Origin: Prolixibacteraceae bacterium
Lineage (GTDB): Bacteria > Bacteroidota > Bacteroidia > Bacteroidales > Prolixibacteraceae
Reading direction: 5' to 3'
DNA length: 64,000 nucleotides
Assembly (NCBI GenBank): GCA_025210775.1
Contig: JAOARB010000006.1
Coordinates: 166,475-230,474, forward strand
Positions 1 to 7,923 of the stretch are shown here, in pieces. The notes beneath the pieces are model-generated. The model worked only from the letters and a program-made list of their open reading frames with translations, did not search any database and was not told where the DNA came from. A program made the position numbers and the translations under genes. Each line of letters starts with the position of its first letter. The stretch's first letter is position 1.

Positions 1-59
1 GCACCCTTAGCAAAAGCTAAGAATACACCTTTAATAATAATGTGTGTCTAAGGTTTAGA

Positions 60-1496
60 CTATTCTGAATAACACTGTTTCAAAGATGCATCCAGTTGTT
101 TGCGTCCTTTAACTACATCTACATTAGCAGAAGGACCACCAACACATCCACCTTCACAGGCCATCACTTCAATAAAGTTGGCAGTGGCACGACCTTTAGC
201 AAAGGTCTTTAATAACGCCATAGACTTCTTGTTGATACCATTGATTTTCATTTCATTGACATCTACTTTCAGATCTTGCGCTAATACTGCTCCTGCGACC
301 CCACCTGATTGACCATAATTACGACTTTCCATTTCAATACGAGCAAGAGGAGCAACTTCTTGTTCCGATACTCGGATATCAAAACCATCGAAGAAAGCAT
401 CTACTTCTTCAAAAGTCATAATATAATCAATATTAGGATCCATCTGAGCCTCTTTTCGCTTCGCAATACAAGGTCCAATAAAAACTAATTTCGCATCAGG
501 ATACCTTTCACGAGCTATCTCAGCAGCATAATACATAGGAGACTTGGTATGAGAAACAAAAGGTTTCACTCCTGGCATATGCTTCTCTACTGCTTGAACA
601 TAACTCGGACAACAAGAGGTTGTCATAAACAACTGCCCCTCATTAAGTTTTTCTTGTAGCTCAACAGATTCATTTCTTGTTGTTACCGTAGCACCTTCAG
701 CCACCTCAACCACATCATGGAATCCAAGATTCTTTAGTGCCGTAACAATTTTGCCCATAGGTTCACGATACTGTCCCATAATAGAAGGAGCAGGAAGTGC
801 AATCACTTTCTCACCTCTCTCCATTGATCGGAAAATATCGATAATATGAGACATTTCGAAAATCGAACCAAAAGGACATGCATTTACACACTTTCCGCAA
901 TAAATACACTTTTCATCGTCAATACGCTCATTACCGTTCTCATCTTTAGAGATCGCACCAACAGGACAAGATTCTTCACATGGAACAGGAACATAAACAA
1001 TCGAGTGATATGGACATGCATTCTTACAAATTCCACAGTTCACACATTTCTCATGATCGATTTCTGCTTGTCCATTTTTCGTAAAATGAATCGCACCTTT
1101 AGGACAATTCATGTAACAAGGACTTGCAACACACCCCTTACAAAGGTTCGTTACAACGTAGTTTACTTTTACACAGTTACTACATGCCTCATCCACTACG
1201 GTCAAGATCTTTTCCGAAGGAGTTTCACGCTGGCATGCTTGTTCTACCAGCTGAGAAAGAGTAATCAGCTCATCATCTTCGTCATTAGGTACAAATCCTA
1301 AAAGCGGGAAAGACTTATACCGTGCAATCGCTCGCTCTTTAAAGATACAACACCTACGTTGTGCTTCCATATTACGTGGAGCCATTTCGATCGGAAGACG
1401 ATCAATTTTATTAGCCAAATCTTTTTGTCTAATAAGCTGTGCCAGTCTAGAGATCAGCTGGCGCCTGATAATCATAGTATTATTAACTAGAGCCAT
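60..1496 (-). CDS. Monomeric [FeFe] hydrogenase, group B-like
   Basis: Predicted iron-only hydrogenase that interconverts protons and H2, probably cytoplasmic and ferredoxin-linked. The 478-residue protein has a Cys-rich N-terminal part with ferredoxin-type clusters (C-x2-C-x2-C-x3-C at about 151-161 and 197-207, plus further Cys at 105-131 and 173-177). These are followed by the three H-cluster signatures: L1 TSCCPSY (293-299), L2 GPCIAK (341-346) and L3 EVMACEGGC (443-451). The L2 motif starting GPC rather than MPC, and the short L3, resemble group B rather than group A enzymes. No HydE, HydF or HydG maturase and no partner subunit is visible nearby. A TACCTTTG promoter box lies 33 bp upstream of the ATG. 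The family assignment is firm; the subgroup and direction of catalysis are inferred. Confidence 0.9.
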   Translation of the reverse strand: MALVNNTMIIRRQLISRLAQLIRQKDLANKIDRLPIEMAPRNMEAQRRCCIFKERAIARYKSFPLLGFVPNDEDDELITLSQLVEQACQRETPSEKILTVVDEACSNCVKVNYVVTNLCKGCVASPCYMNCPKGAIHFTKNGQAEIDHEKCVNCGICKNACPYHSIVYVPVPCEESCPVGAISKDENGNERIDDEKCIYCGKCVNACPFGSIFEMSHIIDIFRSMERGEKVIALPAPSIMGQYREPMGKIVTALKNLGFHDVVEVAEGATVTTRNESVELQEKLNEGQLFMTTSCCPSYVQAVEKHMPGVKPFVSHTKSPMYYAAEIARERYPDAKLVFIGPCIAKRKEAQMDPNIDYIMTFEEVDAFFDGFDIRVSEQEVAPLARIEMESRNYGQSGGVAGAVLAQDLKVDVNEMKINGINKKSMALLKTFAKGRATANFIEVMACEGGCVGGPSANVDVVKGRKQLDASLKQCYSE

Positions 1497-1528
1497 TCAA
1501 AACTAATTGGTTATCATTAAATACCTTA

Positions 1529-1557
1529 CAAAGGTAAACATCATGTAAAAACTCCAA
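1529..1557 (-). promoter_or_regulatory. Promoter of the hydrogenase gene
   Basis: On the minus strand a TACCTTTG box (1529-1536) fits the Bacteroidota -7 consensus TAnnTTTG. A TTG (complement of 1555-1557) sits 18 bp upstream, as expected for the -33 element. The rest of 1537-1830 is AT-rich and shows nothing else recognisable. Confidence 0.6.
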
Positions 1558-1831
1558 CATGAACAATAACACAAATAGCCCCCTTGTACCTTAATCTATA
1601 TTGATTTTAAAATAAGATACCTATAGGAATTGCAACCATTTTACATTACATTCTAAATTGTTTGCTAAGAAAAAATTTCATCCGTAAGATAGATACAACT
1701 TATGCTATTAAATCATTGTTTGAAAAAAAGGATAAAAAAAAGAGGTTACAACATAACAAAAATCAGACTTAACAACTATATATCAATCTGTTATACATAA
1801 TAACATCTCAAATATGTTCTATATCATCAAA

Positions 1832-1848
1832 AGGAACCCTTCGTTCCT
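1832..1848 (-). terminator. Possible weak terminator
   Basis: Small hairpin, AGGAAC pairing with GTTCCT, followed on the minus strand by a short T run. It lies just after the stop codon of the unknown gene that ends at 1855. The stem is short, so this is tentative. Confidence 0.4.
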
Positions 1849-1854
1849 CTTTAA

Positions 1855-2835
1855 TTAATGCATACTTTCAGTTATTAGTTTTTGGAAACCCTCATTAAAT
1901 CGTGCCATCAATTCATTGGTTTTTTTGATTCGTTTGACACCATTTTTTTGACCAGAGTAGTAATATTGGATTTCGTTATACTCTATATATAGATTGGTAT
2001 AGGCTTCTAAAAGCTTCGGCTTCATCTTAGGCTTAACATTTGGAAGCAAACGCACCATATTTTTAGCTTTCAAGATCGCATTTTCTTTAAAGAATTTAAA
2101 CTTAATTCCTCTAACTTCATGGATCTCGAAATTCTTCTTTAGATAACGATCATAGGCTTCATCCATTTTAACGAACTCCTCTAAGTTGTCTCGATTAATT
2201 TTTCGCAAATATTTATATCGATATTGCTCCACTCCCATAAGAACAACTCTTTTTTCATCCGTAAAGCCACAAGCCTTAGCAATGCTGTCGGCTTGTTTAA
2301 TACCATATGCTTTATCTCTTTTTAGGCTCCATAAAGGGATATTATGAGCCGTGGAAACAGAGTCGACCATCTGAAGAAATATTTTACCATCTAAAACGAC
2401 ATGTGAAGCCGAAGAAGGTGCCATACTTTTCCCTTGAGAAGAACGGATAAAAAGGTTCCTATTCTTTTTGTATTGTATGTTTATAATAACATCATTGATT
2501 CGCTTTCTTTGTTCTGGTGTTAGATCAAAGTATTCATCTAACATAAGCATCTTTGGGTTCACAAATGTTTCGGTTAGATACATTGCCTTTTTATCCAACT
2601 CCGTTGAAGGAGAAACAATAGTATCGGTATTCTGCGCCTTATCAATCCACACAGAGTTCTTAGTTAGCGTATCTATAGGCAACACGTCATCTGGGTTAGA
2701 CACGACTCCAAGGATAGAATCACTTAACTCTTCTCTATTATTATGTGTAACGATAGAAGGCCAAAAGACATACAGTACAATATAATAGATCACACTTAAG
2801 GCAATGACAAGAAAAAATAACTTCTTAAAATTCAT
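1855..2835 (-). CDS. Unknown membrane-anchored protein, paralogue A
   Basis: I do not recognise the family. The 326-residue product starts with a Lys-flanked hydrophobic segment (about 5-25) and is otherwise soluble and charged. It is therefore probably a signal-anchored protein with a large periplasmic or extracellular helical domain. It is clearly paralogous to the gene at 3324-4292: both share the N-terminus (MNxKKLxxxVIAL), a central region containing an FLQMVDS motif, and a C-terminal block ending in QYYYSGxxN-x-xRIxKxxEL. No catalytic motif is evident. A TATTTTTG promoter box lies 20 bp upstream. The two copies are separated by about 490 bp that contain an unusual palindrome, so they look like a tandem duplication with independent promoters. 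Confidence 0.75.
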   Translation of the reverse strand: MNFKKLFFLVIALSVIYYIVLYVFWPSIVTHNNREELSDSILGVVSNPDDVLPIDTLTKNSVWIDKAQNTDTIVSPSTELDKKAMYLTETFVNPKMLMLDEYFDLTPEQRKRINDVIINIQYKKNRNLFIRSSQGKSMAPSSASHVVLDGKIFLQMVDSVSTAHNIPLWSLKRDKAYGIKQADSIAKACGFTDEKRVVLMGVEQYRYKYLRKINRDNLEEFVKMDEAYDRYLKKNFEIHEVRGIKFKFFKENAILKAKNMVRLLPNVKPKMKPKLLEAYTNLYIEYNEIQYYYSGQKNGVKRIKKTNELMARFNEGFQKLITESMH

Positions 2836-2854
2836 AATATTTATAATTTGCTCA

Positions 2855-2862
2855 CAAAAATA
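2855..2862 (-). promoter_or_regulatory. -7 promoter box of paralogue A
   Basis: TATTTTTG on the minus strand matches TAnnTTTG. The start-proximal sequence is nearly the same as that in front of paralogue B (box at 4311-4318), so the promoter was duplicated with the gene. Confidence 0.5.
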
Positions 2863-3027
2863 ATAAAGAGTACAGAACTTTATAAGGCTTGTCCATAAGA
2901 TTTATACAGTATTATTTTGTTTCGTGATATAAATGAATTCTCAACCTCTGTTATTTATTCATTTTTCACTGTAAGGCTCTATCTCAGCATAAAAATCTAC
3001 TTGCCCCAAACGGAATTCAAAGGTCGT

Positions 3028-3127
3028 TCCTCCATGGTTTGTCCATGGTTGCTCCATGGTTCCTCCATCGAAAACGTCAAATCGATGGACAAACCATGGA
3101 CGAACCATGAAGGAACCATGGAGCAAC
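3028..3127. repeat. Inverted arrays of 11-bp iterons
   Basis: Left arm: four 11-bp units of the form GTTnnTCCATG (3028-3071, last unit ending in C). A 14-base core (3072-3085) follows. Right arm: four units that are the reverse complement, CATGGAnnAAC (3086-3129, allowing one substitution). The two variable bases in each unit are not complementary between facing units, so a folded hairpin would have a 2x2 internal loop every 11 bp. It lies in the roughly 490-bp gap between the two paralogues. Nothing else is recognised in the gap apart from promoter 2855-2862 and a small CACTAT/ATAGTG hairpin near 3138-3172. Function unknown. Confidence 0.8.
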
Positions 3128-3323
3128 CCTTTATTTGACCACTATTTTTCTTTATAAAAATTCTTATAGTGAATGAATCATCCCCTCTCTTTCGTTTACT
3201 CCTTTAAAGAAACAAGCGATGTAAATCGATATAAAATAGGATTCAATAAATTTCCTCATCCACCAAGAACAAACTAGGGTACAATAGGTAAAAAGACTAA
3301 CTATTAGAATCTTTGCCTGACTT

Positions 3324-4292
3324 TCATATATTAAATTTTACACCGAAATTCTTTCTAAAACTATCGATCAATTCTTTACTCTTATTTATTCGTATGGTAT
3401 TATTTTCTTTTCCCGAATAATAATATTGAATTGCATTCAACTCAAAGAAGAAATTATAGTAGGTCATAAACATAGCAGACTCAATAGTCGCATTCGGTTT
3501 AGGCTTTGTATCCATCGCCTTTGTTGCAGTCAAAAATGACTTCTGTTTAAGCAACTTAGCTTTAACGACTTTTATCTCATTGAAACTAAAACTGCTATTA
3601 AATTGGTAGGTATATTCACTCACTGCTCTAATAAAATCAACTGAATTATTACAACCAGCCTGATCGATTAATTTATTTCGCTCTCGTGTTATATATAAAA
3701 GGTGACTTTTCATGCGCTCAGATAAATTTACAAGAGAAGCTAAACTATCTACTCTTTTGATGCTATAATCGTCATCCCTCTTTAATTTCCATAAAGCAAT
3801 ATGATGTGATGTGCATATAGAGTCGACCATTTGTAGGAACTTCGTACTATCAATAAGTGCTTGGTTTATCGATTTCAAATCATACTCTTTTACTGTAGAG
3901 GATTCAATTAAAAACGTTCTATTCTTTGGATAATAAATATTTAGGACAACATCATTAATGAGATTCTGTTGAGCCAAGGTTAGGTCAAAATAATCTTGTA
4001 ATAGAAGCATCTTAGAGACCATAAATATTTTAGTAAAATACATGGCTTGCATTTCCGTATCGCTACTAGGTGTCTTGTAAGACTGTGGGATAAAATAAGG
4101 ATCGTCAAAATCTTCATCCTTTTGACTCTCCATAATTTTCTGGGAGTCATTAAGTGGTTGACTAGGATTAACCGATTCACTATAGGCATACTCTTTCATC
4201 TTAGAAAGAAATGTATTCCCTCCAAAATACAAAGCAACATAGTAAACAGCACAAAGGGCAATAACAAAGTAGATAAGCTTTTTATAATTCAT
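3324..4292 (-). CDS. Unknown membrane-anchored protein, paralogue B
   Basis: The 322-residue product is paralogous to the protein encoded at 1855-2835. It has the same N-terminal Lys-flanked hydrophobic anchor (about 5-24), then a helical, charged domain predicted to lie outside the inner membrane. The shared features are the stretch around LLQDYFDLTxAQ, the FLQMVDSICT segment and the C-terminal YYYSGKEN-x-IRINKSKEL block. The copies have diverged substantially, so the duplication is not recent. No known domain or catalytic signature was identified. A TATTTTTG promoter box is 19 bp upstream, in the same context as for paralogue A. The gene is real by length, conservation with its neighbour and promoter; its role is unknown. 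Confidence 0.75.
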   Translation of the reverse strand: MNYKKLIYFVIALCAVYYVALYFGGNTFLSKMKEYAYSESVNPSQPLNDSQKIMESQKDEDFDDPYFIPQSYKTPSSDTEMQAMYFTKIFMVSKMLLLQDYFDLTLAQQNLINDVVLNIYYPKNRTFLIESSTVKEYDLKSINQALIDSTKFLQMVDSICTSHHIALWKLKRDDDYSIKRVDSLASLVNLSERMKSHLLYITRERNKLIDQAGCNNSVDFIRAVSEYTYQFNSSFSFNEIKVVKAKLLKQKSFLTATKAMDTKPKPNATIESAMFMTYYNFFFELNAIQYYYSGKENNTIRINKSKELIDSFRKNFGVKFNI

Positions 4293-4310
4293 AGTATTTA
4301 TAATTTATCA

Positions 4311-4318
4311 CAAAAATA
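4311..4318 (-). promoter_or_regulatory. -7 promoter box of paralogue B
   Basis: TATTTTTG on the minus strand, 19 bp from the ATG, in the same local context as the box of paralogue A. Confidence 0.5.
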
Positions 4319-4471
4319 ACAATTCACTAGATATAATAAATATAAAACACAATACTCTATCTCTTTAGTCTAACCGACAACTCGATATCAATCCACAAAG
4401 CAAAAGAAGTATTAAACACTTTACGATGGTCTATTGTTCTTAATAAAAGCACCTTAAATGATTGACAATCT

Positions 4472-6403
4472 ATGGGAAAAGAACACAAACCATCCCCTCT
4501 ATTTCCACTCTTATATGCCTTGACAATAGGCCTACTGTATGCTGCTTATGACTGGGAATTGATAACAATAATAATGGTTGGGATACTTTCTATAGCTTTA
4601 TTTTTATGTTGGTGTAGATATAAACATAAATTTATCTATCTTCTGTTATTGGCTTCTATTTTCTCTCTCGGAGTCCAACTATATCCATCAAAATTAAAAG
4701 AATCACTTCCTAAAAATGGTCGATACACCTATAAGGTATTAGAGTCAAAGAGATCTATTAATGGCAAGAAGCATTACCATATACGATTCATCGATTCGAA
4801 CCATAAAACCAAAGAGGCATTACTATATACAGATAGCTTAACTCTACTAAAACAAGGATCCATTGTCTCCTCCAACTTATCATTTGGTGGAATTACGAGC
4901 TCTTATCCATCCTATTTTATGGATTATTCCTACCACCTAAGATCACAAGGAATCTCATATAAAGCATGGGCCAAAGAAAACATCATTATCGACAAAGGAA
5001 AGATTACATCGCATCAAACGACTTCAAACATCCAACACTATTTAAATAAAATCTGGCATAATAAACGTTTCACGAAAGAACATGAAGCTTTTATTCAAGC
5101 GCTATTAATGGGAAACAAATCTTATCTAACCACAGAGGTAAAAAGCCACTTCTCTCACTTAGGCATTTCTCATGTCTTAGCAATGTCAGGCCTCCATCTA
5201 TCAATATTATGGGGAATCGTTGTCTCGATGCTCTATCCCCTACTATTTTTTTCGAAGACCAAGCCTCTGGCCTATATTATTGCCTGGATTGTATGTTCGC
5301 TCTTTATGCAATCTATAAACGCCTCTATCTCTCTTCAAAGGGCGATGTGGATGATTAGCATAGGCATCATCTATACTTTAGTACAAAGACAAAGTTCTCC
5401 AATCCATATCTGGACTATTGCTGTAATGGTGATGTTGATTATTGCTCCCCAAATAATCACCTCTATAGGCTTCCAACTATCCATTACAGCAGTATTAGGA
5501 ATACTTTGGTTTGCCCCCTATATATTGGACATATGGCATCCGAAACAAAAGCTTCTATTATGGGTATGGCAAGTATCCGCTGCATCTATTGGGGCTCAAA
5601 TAGGAACTCTACCATTAATTCTCTACTATTTTCACCAATGGAACCCTCTAGCTTTAATATGGAATCTGGTAGCCATTCCTGTGGTCACCATTCAGATTGG
5701 TTTGGGTCTAATCCAACTAATGAGTCATTCCTTTCCATTTATTGAGAACATAATAATCTACCTTGCCAACCATATAACCCATATTTTTTTCACTTTTTGT
5801 CGCCACACAGACCAACTTTTTCCAATAGCAATTCATGATCTTTATCTCTCCCCCAAAACATTTACAATGATGACCATCACAATCATTACTATGTCTTCCA
5901 CTTTGATAAAAAAACATCTGCACCAAACAATCATGATCCTAATCGTCGGCTGGGTATCAATATTGCCCATATCACCAGAACCCACTCATTTTATTTGGAA
6001 GAATAGTCGATATGAAAAGTGGTATCTGATGATCAACGATTCGGAAGTCAGATTATGGGTTCATCCCACACCGCAACATCCTCATTCACAAGAATACATA
6101 AAAATAGTTAAACCGATAATAGACTATTATCATATTCCTTTTCATGGCTATCCTAATATCATCATCGATTCCACTTCTGTAGAAAAAGTGAAAGCCATTC
6201 ATTCAAAAGGATTACTCTGTATAATAAAGGGGAAATATGGCTCACAGCAACAACTATACATTAAAACCCAAAAGAGAGTTCGGTGGACAGAAGTCGAGCA
6301 TTACAAGCTCTTGAAAAGTGCAGGGGATCTCATTATAAGCCCTACAATAGGAGAACAAATGGGACACTATATTCAAGACTACAAAAAAGATAAAATCCCT
6401 TAA
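4472..6403 (+). CDS. comEC: ComEC/Rec2 family DNA-uptake channel
   Basis: Inner-membrane protein of the ComEC/Rec2 family, which carries single-stranded DNA across the membrane in natural transformation. The 643-residue product has two to three N-terminal membrane helices (about 10-65), a periplasmic DUF4131-type region (about 70-190) and then the multi-helix Competence domain. That domain starts with the typical FSHLGISHVLAMSGLHLSIL segment (about 225-245) and runs to about residue 500. The C-terminal 130 residues are soluble but do not show the HxHxDH motif of the metallo-beta-lactamase domain found in longer ComEC proteins. It stands alone, with no other competence gene visible in the window, and is followed by trkA on the same strand. 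Confidence 0.88.
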   Translation: MGKEHKPSPLFPLLYALTIGLLYAAYDWELITIIMVGILSIALFLCWCRYKHKFIYLLLLASIFSLGVQLYPSKLKESLPKNGRYTYKVLESKRSINGKKHYHIRFIDSNHKTKEALLYTDSLTLLKQGSIVSSNLSFGGITSSYPSYFMDYSYHLRSQGISYKAWAKENIIIDKGKITSHQTTSNIQHYLNKIWHNKRFTKEHEAFIQALLMGNKSYLTTEVKSHFSHLGISHVLAMSGLHLSILWGIVVSMLYPLLFFSKTKPLAYIIAWIVCSLFMQSINASISLQRAMWMISIGIIYTLVQRQSSPIHIWTIAVMVMLIIAPQIITSIGFQLSITAVLGILWFAPYILDIWHPKQKLLLWVWQVSAASIGAQIGTLPLILYYFHQWNPLALIWNLVAIPVVTIQIGLGLIQLMSHSFPFIENIIIYLANHITHIFFTFCRHTDQLFPIAIHDLYLSPKTFTMMTITIITMSSTLIKKHLHQTIMILIVGWVSILPISPEPTHFIWKNSRYEKWYLMINDSEVRLWVHPTPQHPHSQEYIKIVKPIIDYYHIPFHGYPNIIIDSTSVEKVKAIHSKGLLCIIKGKYGSQQQLYIKTQKRVRWTEVEHYKLLKSAGDLIISPTIGEQMGHYIQDYKKDKIP

Positions 6404-6429
6404 TGCCTGTATAATCCATTGAAAACGCA

Positions 6430-6437
6430 TATATTTG
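6430..6437 (+). promoter_or_regulatory. -7 promoter box of trkA
   Basis: TATATTTG, matching TAnnTTTG, 46 bp before the trkA ATG. No convincing -33 element was seen. Confidence 0.4.
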
Positions 6438-6483
6438 CTAACTAAACACAACGTATTTTTACTTAATACTGGATAAAGTTATT

Positions 6484-7818
6484 ATGAATATTGTAATCGC
6501 AGGAGTAGGAGAAGTGGGGAGCCACCTTGCTAAGATGCTCACTTACGAAAACCATGAAATTGTTGTATTAGACGAAGACGAAGAGAGACTATCGATGCTC
6601 GCTTCTTCTCTCGATTTAATGACTGTAGAAGGATCTGCAATTTCATTACGTGATTTAAGAGAGAGTGGAGCTGCTCAAGCGGATCTTTTTATCGCTGTAA
6701 CCCCATACGAAGAGAGAAACCTTATTGCTTGTCAATTGGCAAAAGATCTAGGTTCGAAGAAAACCATTGCCCGTATTGATAACCAAGAGTACCTATTTTC
6801 TCATAACAAAGAGAAATTTGTACGTATGGGAATAGATGAATTGATCTATCCAGAACACCTTGCAGCAAAAGAGATCGTAGAATATATCAAACTAACCAAT
6901 ACCAGACAAGTATTAGAATTCTCTTCAGGACAACTAATTCTTTTTGGTATCAAGATACGTGATCGTGGTGAATTTGTTGGTCAGACACTTGCTGAAATGG
7001 CAGGAACACTAACCGACTTTAGAGTTGTTGCGATCAATAGATATGGGGAAACAATCATCCCTACTGGTAGCGATCAAATATTGCTTAACGACCTTGTCTT
7101 CTTTATCTCACAAAAGAACAAAGTAGATGAGATTATTGAAAGGGCAGGAAAGCGCAAATATGAGATCAAGAATATCATGATCCTTGGTGGTAGCCGAATA
7201 GGGATCAAAACAGCACTACGCCTTAAAGACCAGTTCAAGGTCACTGTTATCGAAGCTGACAAGAAACGTAGTCATAAGATTGCAGCCAAACTAGATGACG
7301 CAATGGTGATCAATGGAGATGGTCGTGATCTAGATCTTCTAAAAGACGAAGGTATTGATAGAGTCGATGCTTTTATTGCTGTAACAGGAAATGCGGAAAC
7401 CAATATTCTGTCTTGTCAGATGGCTAAAAAGATGGGAGTTAAACGTACGGTAGCGGAGGTAGAGAATATGGATTACCTCGATTTCGCCGAAAATATTGGT
7501 ATTGGTGGTGTGATCAATAAGAAGCGTATTGCAGCAAGTTATATCTACCGTTTTACTATGAACGCAGAAGTTTCGCATGTAAAATGTTTAACTGCATCTG
7601 ATGCGGAGGTATTTGAATTCGTTGCAAAAGCCAAAGCAAAGATAACCAAAGGGACATTAAAAGATATCAAGTTCCCTGAAGGTGTAAGTGTTGGAGGTGT
7701 CATCCGAGGAAATGAGGGGATTATCGCCACAGGAACCACACAAGTACAGGAAAATGACAGAGTGATTATTTTCTGTTTACCACATTCTATTAACAAAGTG
7801 AGTAAACTATTTAAATAA
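6484..7818 (+). CDS. trkA: Trk potassium uptake regulator TrkA
   Basis: Cytoplasmic NAD-binding gating subunit of a Trk/Ktr potassium channel. The 444-residue length and internal duplication are those of full TrkA: RCK-N (Rossmann, GVGEVGSHLAK, about 5-17), RCK-C, a second RCK-N (GGSRIGIKTALRL, about 234-246) and a second RCK-C. The acidic residue ending the second strand of each Rossmann fold (VVLDED and VTVIEAD) indicates preference for NAD(H). The usual partner, the membrane subunit TrkH, is normally adjacent in Bacteroidota but is absent here; the next gene is a lyase on the other strand. A strong terminator follows at once. Confidence 0.95.
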   Translation: MNIVIAGVGEVGSHLAKMLTYENHEIVVLDEDEERLSMLASSLDLMTVEGSAISLRDLRESGAAQADLFIAVTPYEERNLIACQLAKDLGSKKTIARIDNQEYLFSHNKEKFVRMGIDELIYPEHLAAKEIVEYIKLTNTRQVLEFSSGQLILFGIKIRDRGEFVGQTLAEMAGTLTDFRVVAINRYGETIIPTGSDQILLNDLVFFISQKNKVDEIIERAGKRKYEIKNIMILGGSRIGIKTALRLKDQFKVTVIEADKKRSHKIAAKLDDAMVINGDGRDLDLLKDEGIDRVDAFIAVTGNAETNILSCQMAKKMGVKRTVAEVENMDYLDFAENIGIGGVINKKRIAASYIYRFTMNAEVSHVKCLTASDAEVFEFVAKAKAKITKGTLKDIKFPEGVSVGGVIRGNEGIIATGTTQVQENDRVIIFCLPHSINKVSKLFK

Positions 7819-7838
7819 GATACTCTAACCGATATAAT

Positions 7839-7880
7839 AAAAAAGCCACACACTCTAAACTAGTGTATGTGGCTTTTTTT
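7839..7880. terminator. Bidirectional terminator, trkA/lyase
   Basis: AAAAGCCACA stem pairs with TGTGGCTTTT, with A and T runs on both sides. It lies between the convergent ends of trkA and the heparinase-like gene and can serve both. Confidence 0.85.
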
Positions 7881-7923
7881 GATCTTTGAATATCATTAAT
7901 CGATGACATCTCGTGATATAATA

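Noticed and set aside
3028..3129. CRISPR-like array
   Set aside because: Units are only 11 bp with no spacers and the array reverses orientation at its centre, unlike CRISPR repeats.
2917..3138. Open reading frame of 73 codons across the iteron palindrome
   Set aside because: Its sequence is simply the translation of the repeat, with no start context or family pattern; the repeat explains the open frame.
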